Source of the DNA: Sphingomonas sp. IC-56 | Lineage (GTDB): Bacteria > Pseudomonadota > Alphaproteobacteria > Sphingomonadales > Sphingomonadaceae | Direction: 5' to 3' | DNA length: 64,000 nucleotides | Assembly (NCBI RefSeq): GCF_021043375.1 | Contig: NZ_JAJNDV010000008.1 | Coordinates: 75,473 to 139,472, forward strand | Part shown: positions 54,743 to 63,982 of the stretch, piece after piece | How positions within the stretch are numbered: the stretch's first letter is position 1 | Layout: each line of letters opens with the position of its first letter | Translations under genes and position numbers: made by a program | The notes under the pieces: model-generated | What the model was told of the DNA's origin: nothing | Seen by the model: only the letters and a program-made list of their open reading frames with translations | The model's database searches: none

Positions 54743-54917
54743 CACACCCGGCGGCACCAATCCGCACAACCTGTCTACCGATCACCAGAAGCCCGGCGAT
54801 GCGGCCCTGCCCAAGGACACGATGGACAGCGGCAATGACGAAGCCCATTGGGCCAAGGACTATGATCCTGCCGGTGATGTCGGCAAAGCCAACCCGAGCG
54901 GCAATCCTACCGATTGA
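54735..54917 (+). CDS. small hydrophilic protein (60 aa)
   Basis: 60 aa: MPDTPGGTNPHNLSTDHQKP, GDAALPKDTMDSGNDEAHWAKDYDPAGDVGKANPSGNPTD. Disordered, Asp/Pro/Asn/Gly rich, one Trp. It begins inside the last codons of the upstream gene, so the two are coupled, and a strong terminator follows. Function unknown. Confidence 0.65.
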   Translation: MPDTPGGTNPHNLSTDHQKPGDAALPKDTMDSGNDEAHWAKDYDPAGDVGKANPSGNPTD

Positions 54918-54920
54918 GCT

Positions 54921-54950
54921 AAGGGCTTCCCGATCCGTCGGGAAGCCCTT
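54921..54950. terminator. strong bidirectional terminator
   Basis: AAGGGCTTCCCG (54921-54932), loop ATCCGT, CGGGAAGCCCTT (54939-54950): a perfect 12-base stem starting with A and ending with T runs, between two convergent genes (54917 and 54957). It can stop both. Confidence 0.88.
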
Positions 54951-54956
54951 CTCGCA

Positions 54957-56249
54957 TCACAGCACGTAGCGGCTGAGGTCGGTGTTGCGTGCGATGCTCG
55001 ACAGCTGCCGCTCGACATAGGTCGCGTCGATCAGCAGCGTCGAACCTGAGCGGTCCTCCGCGTCGAAGCTGACTTCCTCGAGCAGCTTTTCCATCACCGT
55101 CGCCAGGCGGCGCGCGCCGATATTCTCGACTTCGCCATTCACTTCCGCGGCGATCTTGGCAACCGCGCGGATGCCGTCCTCGGTGAAATCGATCGACACG
55201 CCCTCGGTGCCCAGCAGCGCGGCATATTGCTGCACCAGGCTCGCCTTGGTGTCCGACAGGATCGCGACGAAGTCCTCCTCGGTCAGCGCCTTCAGCTCAA
55301 CCCGGATCGGTAGTCGGCCCTGAAGCTCAGGCAGCAGGTCCGATGGCTTGGCGACGTGAAACGCCCCTGACGCGATGAACAGGATATGGTCGGTCTTCAT
55401 CGGCCCGTACTTAGTCGCGACGGTGGTGCCTTCGATCAGCGGCAGCAAATCGCGCTGCACCCCTTCGCGGCTCACAGAACCACCGCGCACGTCGGACACG
55501 GCGATCTTGTCGATCTCGTCGAGGAAGACGATCCCGTTCGCCTCGGCGTCGGCCAGCGCCACGCGGCTGACCTCGTCCTGGTCCAGCCGCTTGTCGGCCT
55601 CTTCCTCCACCAGCTTGTCCCACGCACTGCGCACATTGAGCTTGCGGCGCTTGAGCGGCGTACCGGCCAGCCCCTTCATCATCTCGGACAGGTTGATCAT
55701 CTGCGGCGCGCCACCCGGCACGTCGAACGGCATGGTCGGCGCCTGCTCGACTTCGATCTCGATCTCGGTGTTGTCGAGCACGCCGTCATGGAAGCGCTGC
55801 TTGAACGCCTCGCGCGTCGCGGTGCTCGCATCCTTGCCGGTCAGCGCATCGAGCAGGCGGCCCATCGCCGCTTCCTCGGCCTTGTCCTTCACGGCGGAGC
55901 GGCGGCGCTCCTTCTCCAGCCGGATCGCTTCTTCCACGAGGTCGCGGGCGATCTGCTCGACATCGCGGCCGACATAGCCGACTTCGGTGAACTTGGTCGC
56001 TTCGACCTTCACGAACGGCGCGTCGGCAAGTCTTGCCAAGCGCCGGCTGATCTCAGTCTTGCCGCAACCAGTCGGCCCTATCATCAGGATGTTCTTCGGC
56101 GTCACCTCGTCGCGCAAGTCGGCGCTGAGCTGCTGGCGGCGCCAGCGATTGCGCAGCGCGACCGCGACTGCCTTCTTGGCGTCGCGCTGGCCGATGATGT
56201 GGCTGTCGAGCGCAGCGACGATCGTCTTGGGGGTAAGGTTCTGGTTCAT
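54957..56249 (-). CDS. hslU: HslU ATPase of the HslVU protease
   Basis: 430 aa AAA+ unfoldase that feeds HslV. Walker [11 protein letters not shown] (about 55-64), Walker [10 protein letters not shown], sensor region [22 protein letters not shown] and the C-terminal HslV-docking end [10 protein letters not shown]. The I domain between the Walkers is present (about 110-235). It is 66 bases after hslV and shares its heat-shock promoter. Confidence 0.98.
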   Translation of the reverse strand: MNQNLTPKTIVAALDSHIIGQRDAKKAVAVALRNRWRRQQLSADLRDEVTPKNILMIGPTGCGKTEISRRLARLADAPFVKVEATKFTEVGYVGRDVEQIARDLVEEAIRLEKERRRSAVKDKAEEAAMGRLLDALTGKDASTATREAFKQRFHDGVLDNTEIEIEVEQAPTMPFDVPGGAPQMINLSEMMKGLAGTPLKRRKLNVRSAWDKLVEEEADKRLDQDEVSRVALADAEANGIVFLDEIDKIAVSDVRGGSVSREGVQRDLLPLIEGTTVATKYGPMKTDHILFIASGAFHVAKPSDLLPELQGRLPIRVELKALTEEDFVAILSDTKASLVQQYAALLGTEGVSIDFTEDGIRAVAKIAAEVNGEVENIGARRLATVMEKLLEEVSFDAEDRSGSTLLIDATYVERQLSSIARNTDLSRYVL

Positions 56250-56315
56250 GTAAACTCTTGGCTGGCCGATCGCATCGGCCGGTGAAGTTGAGAAAGTTGC
56301 GGCCTTCGGAGTCGC

Positions 56316-56870
56316 TCAGCTCGCGCTGTCGAGCGTTTCCACGGTCAGCCGATCGTTGGTGTAGACACACAGCTCGCCCGCAATCTTCATCGCCTGGCGC
56401 GCGATCTTCTCGGCGTCGCTTTCATAGTCGACCAGCGCCCGCGCCGCGGCGAGCGCGAAGTTCCCGCCCGATCCGATCGCCGCCACGCCACCCTCGGGCT
56501 CCAGCACGTCGCCATTACCGGTGACGACCAACGTCACGTCCTTGTCGGCGACGATCAGCATCGCCTCCAGATTGCGAAGGTACTTGTCGGTCCGCCAATC
56601 CTTGGCCAGTTCCACCGCCGCGCGCAGCAACTGTCCTTGGTGCCGCTCCAGCTTGCTTTCCAGCCGCTCGAACAGCGTGAAGGCGTCGGCGGTAGCGCCC
56701 GCGAAGCCCGCGATGACCTTGCCATCGCCCAGCGGCCGCACCTTGCGCGCATTCGGCTTCATCACCGTGTTGCCGGCCGAAACCTGGCCGTCGCCCGCGA
56801 TCACCACCTTGCCCGATTTGCGCACGGAGAGAATGGTCGTGCCGTGCCACGCATTGTTCTTGTCACTCAT
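56316..56870 (-). CDS. hslV: HslV peptidase of the HslVU protease
   Basis: 184 aa from ATG 56870. The catalytic Thr follows a short propeptide ([10 protein letters not shown] before TTILSVRK), and [11 protein letters not shown] carries the lysine region of the threonine-protease family. Proteasome-like beta fold ([32 protein letters not shown]). An upstream Met codon would lie inside the -10 promoter element, so the start at 56870 is preferred. The promoter places the mRNA 5' end only about 4-6 bases before ATG, so the message may be nearly leaderless. Confidence 0.96.
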   Translation of the reverse strand: MSDKNNAWHGTTILSVRKSGKVVIAGDGQVSAGNTVMKPNARKVRPLGDGKVIAGFAGATADAFTLFERLESKLERHQGQLLRAAVELAKDWRTDKYLRNLEAMLIVADKDVTLVVTGNGDVLEPEGGVAAIGSGGNFALAAARALVDYESDAEKIARQAMKIAGELCVYTNDRLTVETLDSAS

Positions 56871-56880
56871 AGGCCGTCGC

Positions 56881-56910
56881 ATATGGGGAGCGTGTCGCAA
56901 TCGCGCAAAG
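56881..56910 (-). promoter_or_regulatory. sigma-32 promoter of hslVU
   Basis: On the minus strand CTTTGC (56910-56905), a 16-base spacer and CCCCATAT (56888-56881), which equals the E. coli-type -10 CCCCATNT; the -35 is weaker (CTTGAA expected). It differs in style from the dnaK promoter. Confidence 0.65.
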
Positions 56911-57016
56911 GGGCGCATCCACGTCCGAGGCCAGGCTATTGCACGGCCAAGGAAAAACCCTCGCCTCAGCATGCTCCCGAGCGGTATGGCCGATCCACCC
57001 TTCCTGCGGAGCGACC

Positions 57017-58243
57017 ATGCGCCACGATGACAACCTGACCACCGACCGCCAGACCTTCGTCACGCATCTCGAATGCTCGATGACCGGCGAGCGCTACGAG
57101 GCGGATCAACTCCACGGCCTCTCGCGCGCCGGCCGCCCGCTGCTGGTGCGCTACGATCTGGAGGGCGTGAAGGCCGCGCTGACCCCTGACATCCTCGCCC
57201 GGCGCCCCGCAGACCTGTGGCGCTACCGCGAGCTGCTGCCGGTCCGCCGCACCGAGAATATCGTCAGCCTGGGCGAGACGGCCACGCCGATCATCCCTCT
57301 AGAGAAGGAGCCCGGCAATGTCTGGGTGAAGGATGAAGGCCGCCTTCCCACCGGGTCGTTCAAGGCGCGCGGGCTGGTGATGGCGATCGCCATGGCAAAG
57401 GAGCTCGGCGTCGCCACCATTGCCATGCCGACCAACGGTAATGCCGGCGCGGCAGCGGCGGCCTATGCCGCGCGCGCGGGAATCGAGGCGGTAATCTTCT
57501 GCCCAGCCGACACGCCCGAAATCAACGTGCGCGAGATCGCCGCTCAGGGTGCGCGCGTCTATCGCGTCAACGGCCTCATCGACGATTGCGGCAAGATCGT
57601 CGGACAGGGGAAGGAAACGCGCGGCTGGTTCGATCTCTCCACCCTCAAGGAACCATATAGGATCGAAGGCAAGAAGACGATGGGGCTCGAACTCGCCGAG
57701 CAATTCGGCTGGGAACTGCCCGACGCGATCTTCTATCCCACCGGCGGCGGCACCGGGCTGATCGGCATGTGGAAGGCGTTCGACGAGATGGAGGCGCTCG
57801 GCTGGATCGGCGCCAAGCGTCCGCGCATGTATGCCGTCCAGGCCGAGGGCTGCGCACCAATCGTCCGCGCTTTCGAAGCCGGCGAGCGCCACGCCACCCG
57901 CTGGGAGGACGCGCATACCGTCGCGGCGGGCATCCGCGTGCCACAGGCCGTGGGCGACTTCCTGATCCTGGACGCAGTGCGCGCGAGCGGCGGCAAGGCG
58001 CTGGCGGTCAGCGACGCGGCCTTGGTGCAGGCGGTGGACGACGCCGCGCGTAAGGACGGGCTGCTGATGTGCCCCGAAGGCGGCGCCACCCTGGCGGCGT
58101 ACCGCGATGCGCTTGCAGGCGGGTTGGTGGACGCCGAGGAACGGGTGGTGCTGTTCAACTGCGCCACCGGGCTGAAATACCCGCTCAGCGACCAGTCGCA
58201 CTATCTCGACCGTCATCAGCCGATCGACTGGGCAGCACTCTAA
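57017..58243 (+). CDS. threonine-synthase-like PLP enzyme
   Basis: 408 aa. PLP Lys in [16 protein letters not shown] phosphate loop [17 protein letters not shown], serine/threonine-binding [17 protein letters not shown], and the N-terminal zinc-like C in [11 protein letters not shown]. The catalytic fold is that of threonine synthase, and length matches class II enzymes without the N-terminal extension. No other threonine genes adjoin, so a paralogue with another beta-replacement substrate is possible. The ATG at 57017 fits the family start; an upstream TTG-frame would add Arg-rich sequence. Confidence 0.85.
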   Translation: MRHDDNLTTDRQTFVTHLECSMTGERYEADQLHGLSRAGRPLLVRYDLEGVKAALTPDILARRPADLWRYRELLPVRRTENIVSLGETATPIIPLEKEPGNVWVKDEGRLPTGSFKARGLVMAIAMAKELGVATIAMPTNGNAGAAAAAYAARAGIEAVIFCPADTPEINVREIAAQGARVYRVNGLIDDCGKIVGQGKETRGWFDLSTLKEPYRIEGKKTMGLELAEQFGWELPDAIFYPTGGGTGLIGMWKAFDEMEALGWIGAKRPRMYAVQAEGCAPIVRAFEAGERHATRWEDAHTVAAGIRVPQAVGDFLILDAVRASGGKALAVSDAALVQAVDDAARKDGLLMCPEGGATLAAYRDALAGGLVDAEERVVLFNCATGLKYPLSDQSHYLDRHQPIDWAAL

Positions 58244-58250
58244 AGGGGTT

Positions 58251-58282
58251 CTCGATCCTTCTCTTGCGAGCGGAGGATCGAG
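58251..58282 (+). terminator. hairpin after the threonine-synthase-like gene
   Basis: CTCGATCCT (58251-58259) pairs perfectly with AGGATCGAG (58274-58282), eight bases after the stop; no T run. Confidence 0.45.
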
Positions 58283-58363
58283 GTTCGACTCACCTGGGCG
58301 CTGTATCGACTCGGATGGACGCAGCCCAGGGAACGCGCGACTCCGCCGAACGCTCAGCGCCGC

Positions 58364-58600
58364 ATGCGTGCCAAGCGGCTGAATTCCTCGATGATCGACC
58401 GCATCGTCTTCGACGACGAAGCGGAGACGCTGGTAATCTCGTTCAGGCAATCGGGACGCTATGTCTATTCGGGGGTGCCGCGCGCGATCTATGACGCGCT
58501 GGGCAAAGCGGTCTCGGCAGGCGCTTATTTCAACCAATGCATCAAAGGGCGGTTTCCGTGCCGGCCCGAACGCCGCCGGCATCGCCCTGCCGAAGGCTGA
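58364..58600 (+). CDS. KTSC domain protein
   Basis: 78 aa. The KTSC pattern is clear: SSMIDRIVFDDEAETLVISFRQSGRYVYSGVPRAIYDALGKAVSAGAYFNQCIKGRF, with a beta-hairpin followed by the AxSxGxYFNxxIK helix. The family may bind nucleic acid near lysyl-tRNA synthetase, from which the name comes, but is not characterised. A Pro/Arg-rich tail ends the protein. Confidence 0.85.
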   Translation: MRAKRLNSSMIDRIVFDDEAETLVISFRQSGRYVYSGVPRAIYDALGKAVSAGAYFNQCIKGRFPCRPERRRHRPAEG

Positions 58601-59038
58601 ACACCGCTCGCCTCGAAACGCGTGGGGTCGCGTAACCTAGCGCTCGACAACCACCCTAGAGGTGGAACATAAAGGGACCATCCGAGTCGCTTTCCTTCCG
58701 TCGGCGGCCAAGCTGTCGCGCAAGATGTTGCGTTGGTCGCGCCGCCTGCTCCCAAGATAGCGGATTTTCTCCACAAGAAAGCTGCAGGCGCCGTACGCAA
58801 TGCGACTAGCCGTGGGCGCCGATTTTGCGTAGGATGACGTCGTGAACTTGGATGCCCTGAGGGACCTTTAGGGGTGCCCGAAGCGGCAGGTGCGGAGTCG
58901 GGGTTGATGCAACGGGCGGGCCAGCAATCGGCATCCGAATTCCGGCGCAATGCGCGACGTCGCTCCGCTCGCCCCATGGCCAACGTGATGCCCTCGGCGG
59001 GCAAGTCCCTCCCCCACGCAGGGGGAGGGCACCTCGCG
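58601..59038. other. intergenic region with one perfect GC hairpin
   Basis: Roughly 440 bases. Frames on both strands here lack a coding pattern and were not called. A perfect hairpin, CCCTCCCCC (59007-59015) with GGGGGAGGG (59021-59029), lies next to the DUF2171 stop and could serve as its terminator on the minus strand. Otherwise nothing is seen. Confidence 0.5.
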
Positions 59039-59314
59039 TCAAAGCGGCTGGCCGCCCTCTTCTTCCTCGAAGGTTACCGCGACATCGGCATTGGCCGAGA
59101 GGCGGACCTGGTCGCCCTCGACATCAGCGACAAGGCCGAGCGAAATGAAGTGGTGATGCCCTTCATGCGACTGTTCGGCGCCTTCGATCTGCGCGCCCGA
59201 GTCCTTCTTGGTGAGCTTGATGCGGTCGCCCTCGACCTTGTCGACGGTGCCGACATGGACGCCGTCGGCGCCGATGACTTCCATATGCTCGCGGATTGCA
59301 GTTGCGTCGGCCAT
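59039..59314 (-). CDS. DUF2171 protein
   Basis: 91 aa. Typical DUF2171 opening (MADATAIREHMEVIGADGVHVGTVDKVEGDRIKLTKKD), then a His-rich HEGHHHFISLGLV and a beta end with ADVEGDQVRLSANADVAVTFEE. A small all-beta PRC-barrel-like protein, function unknown, common in sphingomonads and often in stress clusters. No EcfG site was seen upstream. Confidence 0.88.
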   Translation of the reverse strand: MADATAIREHMEVIGADGVHVGTVDKVEGDRIKLTKKDSGAQIEGAEQSHEGHHHFISLGLVADVEGDQVRLSANADVAVTFEEEEGGQPL

Positions 59315-59412
59315 TTGGGGTCTCCCGTGGTTGGTTCGCGGACTGAACGCGCCCGGTGGGGAAACGATGCAGGCTGTGGCGGGCTTCGTTATTCATATGA
59401 GGGGATGGGCGC

Positions 59413-59736
59413 ATGAAGGGGCTTCGTACCATGGCCGCGCTGAGCACCCTGGCGCTGCTGGCCGCGTGTGCGCGCCAGGCATCGAGTACGGTGCAGGCCG
59501 ACGCGCCGGGGCTCCTGTTCGGGCTCTGGCACGGGTTCATCTTTCCCGCCGCCTGGCTGCTCAGCCTCTTCATGCCGGACGTCGCGGTCTATGCCGTGCC
59601 CAACAACGGCGGGTGGTATGATTTCGGCTATTTCCTGGGCATCTGGTTCTTCGGCGTGGGCGCGTGGCGCGGCAAGAAAGTGGTGTACCGCACCCGCGTG
59701 GTGCACGACCGCGGCACCGTGATCGATCACCGATGA
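59413..59736 (+). CDS. small lipoprotein/membrane protein
   Basis: 107 aa. Lipoprotein-like start (MKGLRTMAALSTLALLAACA, lipobox LAAC), a further hydrophobic hairpin (LLFGLWHGFIFPAAWLLSLF and FGYFLGIWFFGVG) and a basic C-terminus. Related small proteins are found in several proteobacteria without a function. Its stop overlaps the next ATG (ATGA, 59733-59736). Confidence 0.75.
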   Translation: MKGLRTMAALSTLALLAACARQASSTVQADAPGLLFGLWHGFIFPAAWLLSLFMPDVAVYAVPNNGGWYDFGYFLGIWFFGVGAWRGKKVVYRTRVVHDRGTVIDHR

Positions 59737-59954
59737 CCCGCAGCCTCGCCATCATGGCCGGCGTCGCCGGAGCCGCGGGTGCGACGGGCCTCGCAACGCT
59801 GGTTCGTCCCAAGCTCGCGCGCGACGCGCTGCGCCTGGCCGACGCGGAGGCGACGACGTACGCGCTGCGGATTGCTGGGATGATGCTGTTCGCGCTGGGG
59901 CTGTTCCTCGGCGGCTTCGCGACGGTCGCGACCTTGGCAGGAGGACCGGTATGA
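59733..59954 (+). CDS. small membrane protein (73 aa)
   Basis: 73 aa with two membrane helices (about 5-21, LAIMAGVAGAAGATGLATL, and 46-65, RIAGMMLFALGLFLGGFATVA) and a basic loop RPKLARDALRLADAE. Coupled to the lipoprotein upstream. No family recognised; it ends 75 bases before nrdB. Confidence 0.65.
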   Translation: MTRSLAIMAGVAGAAGATGLATLVRPKLARDALRLADAEATTYALRIAGMMLFALGLFLGGFATVATLAGGPV

Positions 59955-60029
59955 CCGCCTTCGCCGTAGGTCCCTGCCCTGCCACCTTTCCGCTAATCAA
60001 ACTTATCTAATTCACCCGGAGTAACCCTC

Positions 60030-61082
60030 ATGCCGCTTCTCGAAGCCCGCAAGACCTACAAGCCCTTCGAATATCCCTGGGCGTTCGATTTCTGGAAGCG
60101 CCAACAGCAGGTGCACTGGTTGCCCGAGGAAGTGCCGCTGGGCGAGGATTGCCGCGACTGGGCGCAGAAGCTCACAGAGCATGAGCGCAACCTGCTGACG
60201 CAGATCTTCCGCTTCTTCACCCAGGCCGACGTGGAAGTGCAGGATTGCTACCACGAGAAGTATGGCCGCGTGTTCAAGCCGACCGAAATCAAGATGATGC
60301 TCGCGGCCTTCTCCAACATGGAGACGGTGCATATCGCGGCGTACAGTCACCTGCTCGACACGATCGGCATGCCCGAAAGCGAGTACGGCATGTTCCTCGA
60401 ATATAGCGAGATGAAGGACAAGCACGACTATCTGCAGAAGTTCGGCGTCGACACCGACGAGGACATTGCCAAGACGCTGGCGATGTTCGGCGGCTTCACC
60501 GAGGGGCTGCAGCTGTTCGCCAGCTTCGCGATGCTGATGAACTTCCCGCGCTTCAACAAGATGAAGGGCATGGGCCAGATCGTCAGCTGGTCGGTGCGCG
60601 ACGAGAGCCTGCACTGCGAAGGCATCATCCGGCTGTTCCACGCCTTCGCCAAGGAGCGCGACTGCCTGACAAAGGCGGTCAAGGAAGACATCATGGACAT
60701 GTGCCAGACCACGGTCCGGCTGGAGGACGCGTTCATCGACCTGGCGTTTGAGCAGGGTCCGGTGACCGGCATGACGCCCAAGGAGATCAAGAAATATATC
60801 CGCTACATCGCCGACTGGCGGCTGGGCCAGCTGGGCCTGAAGCCGATCTACATGATCGACGAGCACCCCCTGCCCTGGCTCGCACCGCTGCTGAACGGCG
60901 TCGAGCACGCGAACTTCTTTGAACAGCGCGCGACCGAATATTCGAAGGGCGCGACGCGGGGTCAGTGGAACGAGGTGTGGGAATCGTTCGACAAGCGCCA
61001 GAAGGTCAAGACCGTGCCGGTGGCGAACGAAGACGCTGGCGAGGGCGACATGTTCTCCAACGCCGGAGTTGCCGCGGAATAA
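60030..61082 (+). CDS. nrdB: class I ribonucleotide reductase beta subunit
   Basis: 350 aa ferritin-like radical subunit. Metal ligands are visible: Asp/Glu in ADVEVQDCYHEKY, Glu and His in NMETVHIAAY, Glu in FTEGLQLF, and Glu/His in DESLHCEGII. The radical Tyr is the Y of HIAAYSHLLDT. The C-terminus is acidic with GEGDMFSNAGV, which docks to NrdA. nrdA is not adjacent here, unlike most operons, so the two are probably separated in this genome. A terminator follows. Confidence 0.96.
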   Translation: MPLLEARKTYKPFEYPWAFDFWKRQQQVHWLPEEVPLGEDCRDWAQKLTEHERNLLTQIFRFFTQADVEVQDCYHEKYGRVFKPTEIKMMLAAFSNMETVHIAAYSHLLDTIGMPESEYGMFLEYSEMKDKHDYLQKFGVDTDEDIAKTLAMFGGFTEGLQLFASFAMLMNFPRFNKMKGMGQIVSWSVRDESLHCEGIIRLFHAFAKERDCLTKAVKEDIMDMCQTTVRLEDAFIDLAFEQGPVTGMTPKEIKKYIRYIADWRLGQLGLKPIYMIDEHPLPWLAPLLNGVEHANFFEQRATEYSKGATRGQWNEVWESFDKRQKVKTVPVANEDAGEGDMFSNAGVAAE

Positions 61083-61113
61083 TCCAGCGCATCCTTCGCG
61101 AGGTTCCAGCAGG

Positions 61114-61145
61114 CGCCCGGCTTCCCTTAGGAAGTCGGGCGTTTT
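61114..61145 (+). terminator. intrinsic terminator of nrdB
   Basis: CGCCCGGCTTCC (61114-61125) pairs with GGAAGTCGGGCG (61130-61141) with one G-T pair, loop CTTA, then TTTT. It lies 31 bases after the nrdB stop. Confidence 0.9.
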
Positions 61146-61707
61146 GCTATCTGCTTGCGGAAACCCGGGGCGCCAGCGGTCCGTTCGTTGCAGGCGTCCA
61201 GGCCCGCTTCATTGCTAGCTTAATCCGATCTACGCCTACTGCCTTCATCAACCACGTGGAGCCCGGTGCGGCGGTGCAGCTCCGTCATCGACCCAGCAAG
61301 CGCGCTGATTGCAGGCTCAAAGTCATCCCAAGCTCCCCGATTTCCGCACCTGAACGGGACGAGTTCCCCCTGAATGCGGATTTTCCTCGAAGTAGAGTGA
61401 ATAAGGCGAACCCGACATAAAATGTCACGGAAACGTAATCGCTCGATCAATAGCGTCAGGCGGAGGCGCACCCGAGGGATAATCCGCCAAGCCTCAGCTC
61501 AACACGCCGGTTTTCCGCCATTTTCTGGCCCGAAACGATCGTGACATTCCTGCAACACTGGCCCGGGTTTCCTCGTTCGAGCGCTAGCCGCAGTGCAACA
61601 AATGCCTATCTCGACGCTTCTGCCACCCGACGGCACCGCCCAGCGCTCGGCGTATCGGAGCCTGCGGTGCCGGCTAGTATTTTAACTGCGTAAGAGGTTT
61701 TTTCACC
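61146..61707. other. upstream region of the outer membrane protein gene
   Basis: About 560 bases without a supported gene. It has AT-rich patches after 61380 and a palindrome GACAT-AAA-ATGTC at 61414-61426 that may be a regulator site. The mRNA leader of the outer membrane protein lies at the end, with AAGAGG before its ATG. No RNA gene was recognised. Confidence 0.45.
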
Positions 61708-62340
61708 ATGCGTACCCTGCTTGCTGCTGCGGCCTTCGCCGCGGTCCTCCCGACTGTTGCCTCCGCTCAGGATTACAGCGCGACCGACACGACGGCGACC
61801 ACCACCGCCGACACCACCGCAACCGAGACCGCACCCGACGGTTCGCCGGCATTCGGCATCGAGCCGTATTTCGGCATCATGGGCGGCTGGGAGCAGTTCG
61901 ACGACAACAAGATCCCGGCAGGCATCCCGGCTTCGTCGAACGGCGTCGACTATGACGGCGGCCTCGTGCAGGGCGTGCTCGGCGTGAACGTGCCCGTCGG
62001 CCCGTTCTTCGTCGGTGCTGAAGGCAACGTCGCCAAGGGCTTCTCCGGCGCGATCGACTGGGAATATGGCGTTGCCGGCCGCGCAGGCGTCCGTCTGGGC
62101 GACAGCGGCATGATCTATGCCAAGGCTGGCTACCAGTGGGTCAACTTCGACCGTCTGGGCGATGACAGCCGTGACTTCCACGACATCACCGCCGGTCTGG
62201 GCGTCGAAGTCGGTCCGAAGGACATCGGTCTGGGCGGCATCACCGGCAATTCCGGCGTGCGCTTCCGCCTGGAGCTGAACAGCTTCGGCAAGGACTTCAA
62301 CAGCTTCCAGCCGATGGCCGGTGTGATCGCACACTTCTGA
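61708..62340 (+). CDS. outer membrane beta-barrel protein (OmpA/opacity-like)
   Basis: 210 aa. Signal peptide (MRTLLAAAAFAAVLPTVASAQ), a Thr/Asp-rich spacer, then an eight-strand barrel pattern (FGIEPYFGIMGGWEQFDDN, GLVQGVLGVNVPVGPFFVGAEGNV, YGVAGRAGVRLGDSGMIYAKAGYQW, FRLELNSFGKDFNSFQPMAGVIAHF) with the terminal Phe used by the barrel assembly machine. Probably an abundant small porin; expression is likely regulated by the palindromic upstream region. Confidence 0.88.
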   Translation: MRTLLAAAAFAAVLPTVASAQDYSATDTTATTTADTTATETAPDGSPAFGIEPYFGIMGGWEQFDDNKIPAGIPASSNGVDYDGGLVQGVLGVNVPVGPFFVGAEGNVAKGFSGAIDWEYGVAGRAGVRLGDSGMIYAKAGYQWVNFDRLGDDSRDFHDITAGLGVEVGPKDIGLGGITGNSGVRFRLELNSFGKDFNSFQPMAGVIAHF

Positions 62341-62354
62341 TGCTGGGTTGATGG

Positions 62355-62389
62355 GACGCGGGCAGGCGGAAACGCCGCCCGCGTCTTGT
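62355..62389 (+). terminator. terminator of the outer membrane protein gene
   Basis: GACGCGGGC (62355-62363) pairs with GCCCGCGTC (62377-62385) around an inner GGCG/CGCC stem; TTGT follows. Confidence 0.75.
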
Positions 62390-62499
62390 CGCGCCAGCCA
62401 CTCGGCTGAGCGCCATGTTTACGGTTCGTTAACCCGCACCCTTCACCTTTTGGTAACGCATTCGGCGGATGTTTCGCCGGAGCAGTTCCAAGGTGGCCC

Positions 62500-63129
62500 A
62501 TGGTCCGGCGTAACGGCTTTCTCCTCCTATTCCTGATGCCCGCGCTCAGCGCATGCGCTGGACACAAGCGCCCTGCCACCATCGCTGTAGAAGCGGTGGA
62601 GACGCCGATCACCTGGCGCGACACGATCGCGCCGCGGGATCGCGCGACGATCGACACCCTGCCCCAGCGGCTTGCCGATTTCGGTACCAAAGTGCCGGCA
62701 CGGCAGCGGCTTGCACAAGGTGCGCTGCTCGATCCCGCCGCCGCACTGGACCATGCCACCCTTCCTCCTGGCGCCTATCACTGCCGCGCACTGCGCATTG
62801 CGCGAAAGGTGATCCGAAAGGGCGAGGCCGATTTCTGCCACATCAGCGGCGTGCCCGAAGGTCTCGGCTTCGTGAAGCAGACCGGCACCGCGCCGACGGC
62901 CGGCTACCTCTATTCCGATGGCAACCGCTATGTGTTCCTCGGTGCCAAGCAGCGCAAAGCAGGCGACAATGCCTTGGCCTATGGCGCCAACCAGGCCGCC
63001 GATATGGTGGGCGTGGTCGAGCGAGTGGGTAATTTCCGCTGGCGCATGGCGCTGGCGGGCGCGGCACTAGGCCAGCTCGACCTGTATGAGCTCACGCCAG
63101 TGCCCCCCGAGCAGCAGCCCAAGGGCTAA
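62500..63129 (+). CDS. DUF4893 lipoprotein
   Basis: 209 aa. Lipoprotein signal with lipobox LSACA. The DUF4893 pattern fits: WRDTIAPRDRATIDTLPQRL early on, YHCRALRIARKV with a first Cys, ADFCHISGVPEGLGFVKQTGT with a second Cys, a late GYLYSDGNRYVFLGA and GVVERVGNFRWRMAL ending LDLYELTPV. The paired Cys suggest a disulfide in the periplasm. Function unknown. Confidence 0.87.
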   Translation: MVRRNGFLLLFLMPALSACAGHKRPATIAVEAVETPITWRDTIAPRDRATIDTLPQRLADFGTKVPARQRLAQGALLDPAAALDHATLPPGAYHCRALRIARKVIRKGEADFCHISGVPEGLGFVKQTGTAPTAGYLYSDGNRYVFLGAKQRKAGDNALAYGANQAADMVGVVERVGNFRWRMALAGAALGQLDLYELTPVPPEQQPKG

Positions 63130-63130
63130 G

Positions 63131-63640
63131 CTATTCGCACCAGGGGCGTCGGCGGCCCTCCCAGGGACGAGCCAAGCCCTCCTCGATGAGCTGCTCGCCC
63201 AATGACTGGCCGTCGCGCATCACCACGCGCAGCTTGCGCCCATAGCGATCGGTGTCGCGCCCTTCGACCGCAAGCGTAACCGGTCCCCGGTTGAGCAACG
63301 CCTGCAGCCGGCGCGTGGCGGCATTTCCCAGCCGGCGCTCTTCGGCGCACCGCGGCGGGTGGGTTTCAGGCGCGTCGATATCGGCAACGCGAACGCGCTC
63401 CCCATGCATCCAGAAGCTGTCTCCATCGACCACGCAATTGGTGCCGCCGCCGCGGTGGCAAAGGCTGAAATGGACCGCCGCGGCGGGCTTGGCAGCCTCT
63501 GCGCTGGGCGGGCCGATCGTCGCCTCCCAGCCGGTGGCGGCCAGACCCGCTGCGGCGGCGCCGAGTAGGACCAGCAGGGTATTGCGGAGGCGGGACTTGG
63601 GCCGGGAACGCCGGCGGCGGTACGCAGACTGAAAACGCAT
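63131..63640 (-). CDS. membrane-anchored thermonuclease-like (SNase) protein
   Basis: 169 aa. A basic N-terminus followed by one membrane helix (about 20-38, NTLLVLLGAAAAGLAATGW), then the SNase fold: NCVVDGDSFWMHGERVRVADIDAPE with the catalytic Asp, Arg and Glu, and GRDTDRYGRKLRVV with the second Arg. An endonuclease acting outside the cytoplasmic membrane is likely, perhaps for DNA or RNA use as nutrient. It converges with the DUF4893 gene one base away. Confidence 0.9.
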   Translation of the reverse strand: MRFQSAYRRRRSRPKSRLRNTLLVLLGAAAAGLAATGWEATIGPPSAEAAKPAAAVHFSLCHRGGGTNCVVDGDSFWMHGERVRVADIDAPETHPPRCAEERRLGNAATRRLQALLNRGPVTLAVEGRDTDRYGRKLRVVMRDGQSLGEQLIEEGLARPWEGRRRPWCE

Positions 63641-63751
63641 GCCCGGCGTCTAGCTGCCGGTTCCTTAGCAAGAGATGGATAGCCGGTCCGGATCGGCAGC
63701 ATCGCGGGACAAGCTCGGCAGGAACGGAGGTATTGCGGGATTAGGTCCGTT

Positions 63752-63982
63752 GTGGATCCGATCGCCGCCATCGCGATATGGTGGCGCATGGCACAAGGCG
63801 ATGCTCCTCGGATCGAATATGGTTGCGAACGCTGCGGCGAAACCGCTGTGACGCGAGAGGCTTGGGCCGAATGGGACATCCCGGCCCAGGCCTGGGTTCT
63901 CAGCGCAACATTCGACTTCGCGTTCTGCCACCACTGCCATCGGCAAACGGTGCTGGTCGCGCGGGAGGTAGGCTGCTCCTAG
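63752..63982 (+). CDS. small CxxC zinc-finger-like protein
   Basis: 76 aa. GCERCGETAVTREAWAEWD gives the first CxxC and FCHHCHRQTVLVARE the second (CxxC with flanking His), a zinc ribbon-like pair split by a Trp/Asp-rich middle (AEWDIPAQAWVLSATFDFA). I recognise the pattern from sphingomonads but no function. The upstream frame start at 63752 fits; it ends about 20 bases before the window edge. Confidence 0.75.
   Translation: MDPIAAIAIWWRMAQGDAPRIEYGCERCGETAVTREAWAEWDIPAQAWVLSATFDFAFCHHCHRQTVLVAREVGCS

Noticed and set aside
58525..59004. 159-codon minus-strand frame
   Set aside because: Composition is atypical, it overlaps the KTSC gene end, and no motif was seen.
61380..61470. possible Pho box upstream of the outer membrane protein
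   Set aside because: Only a single TGTCA-like half site occurs; a Pho box needs two direct repeats.
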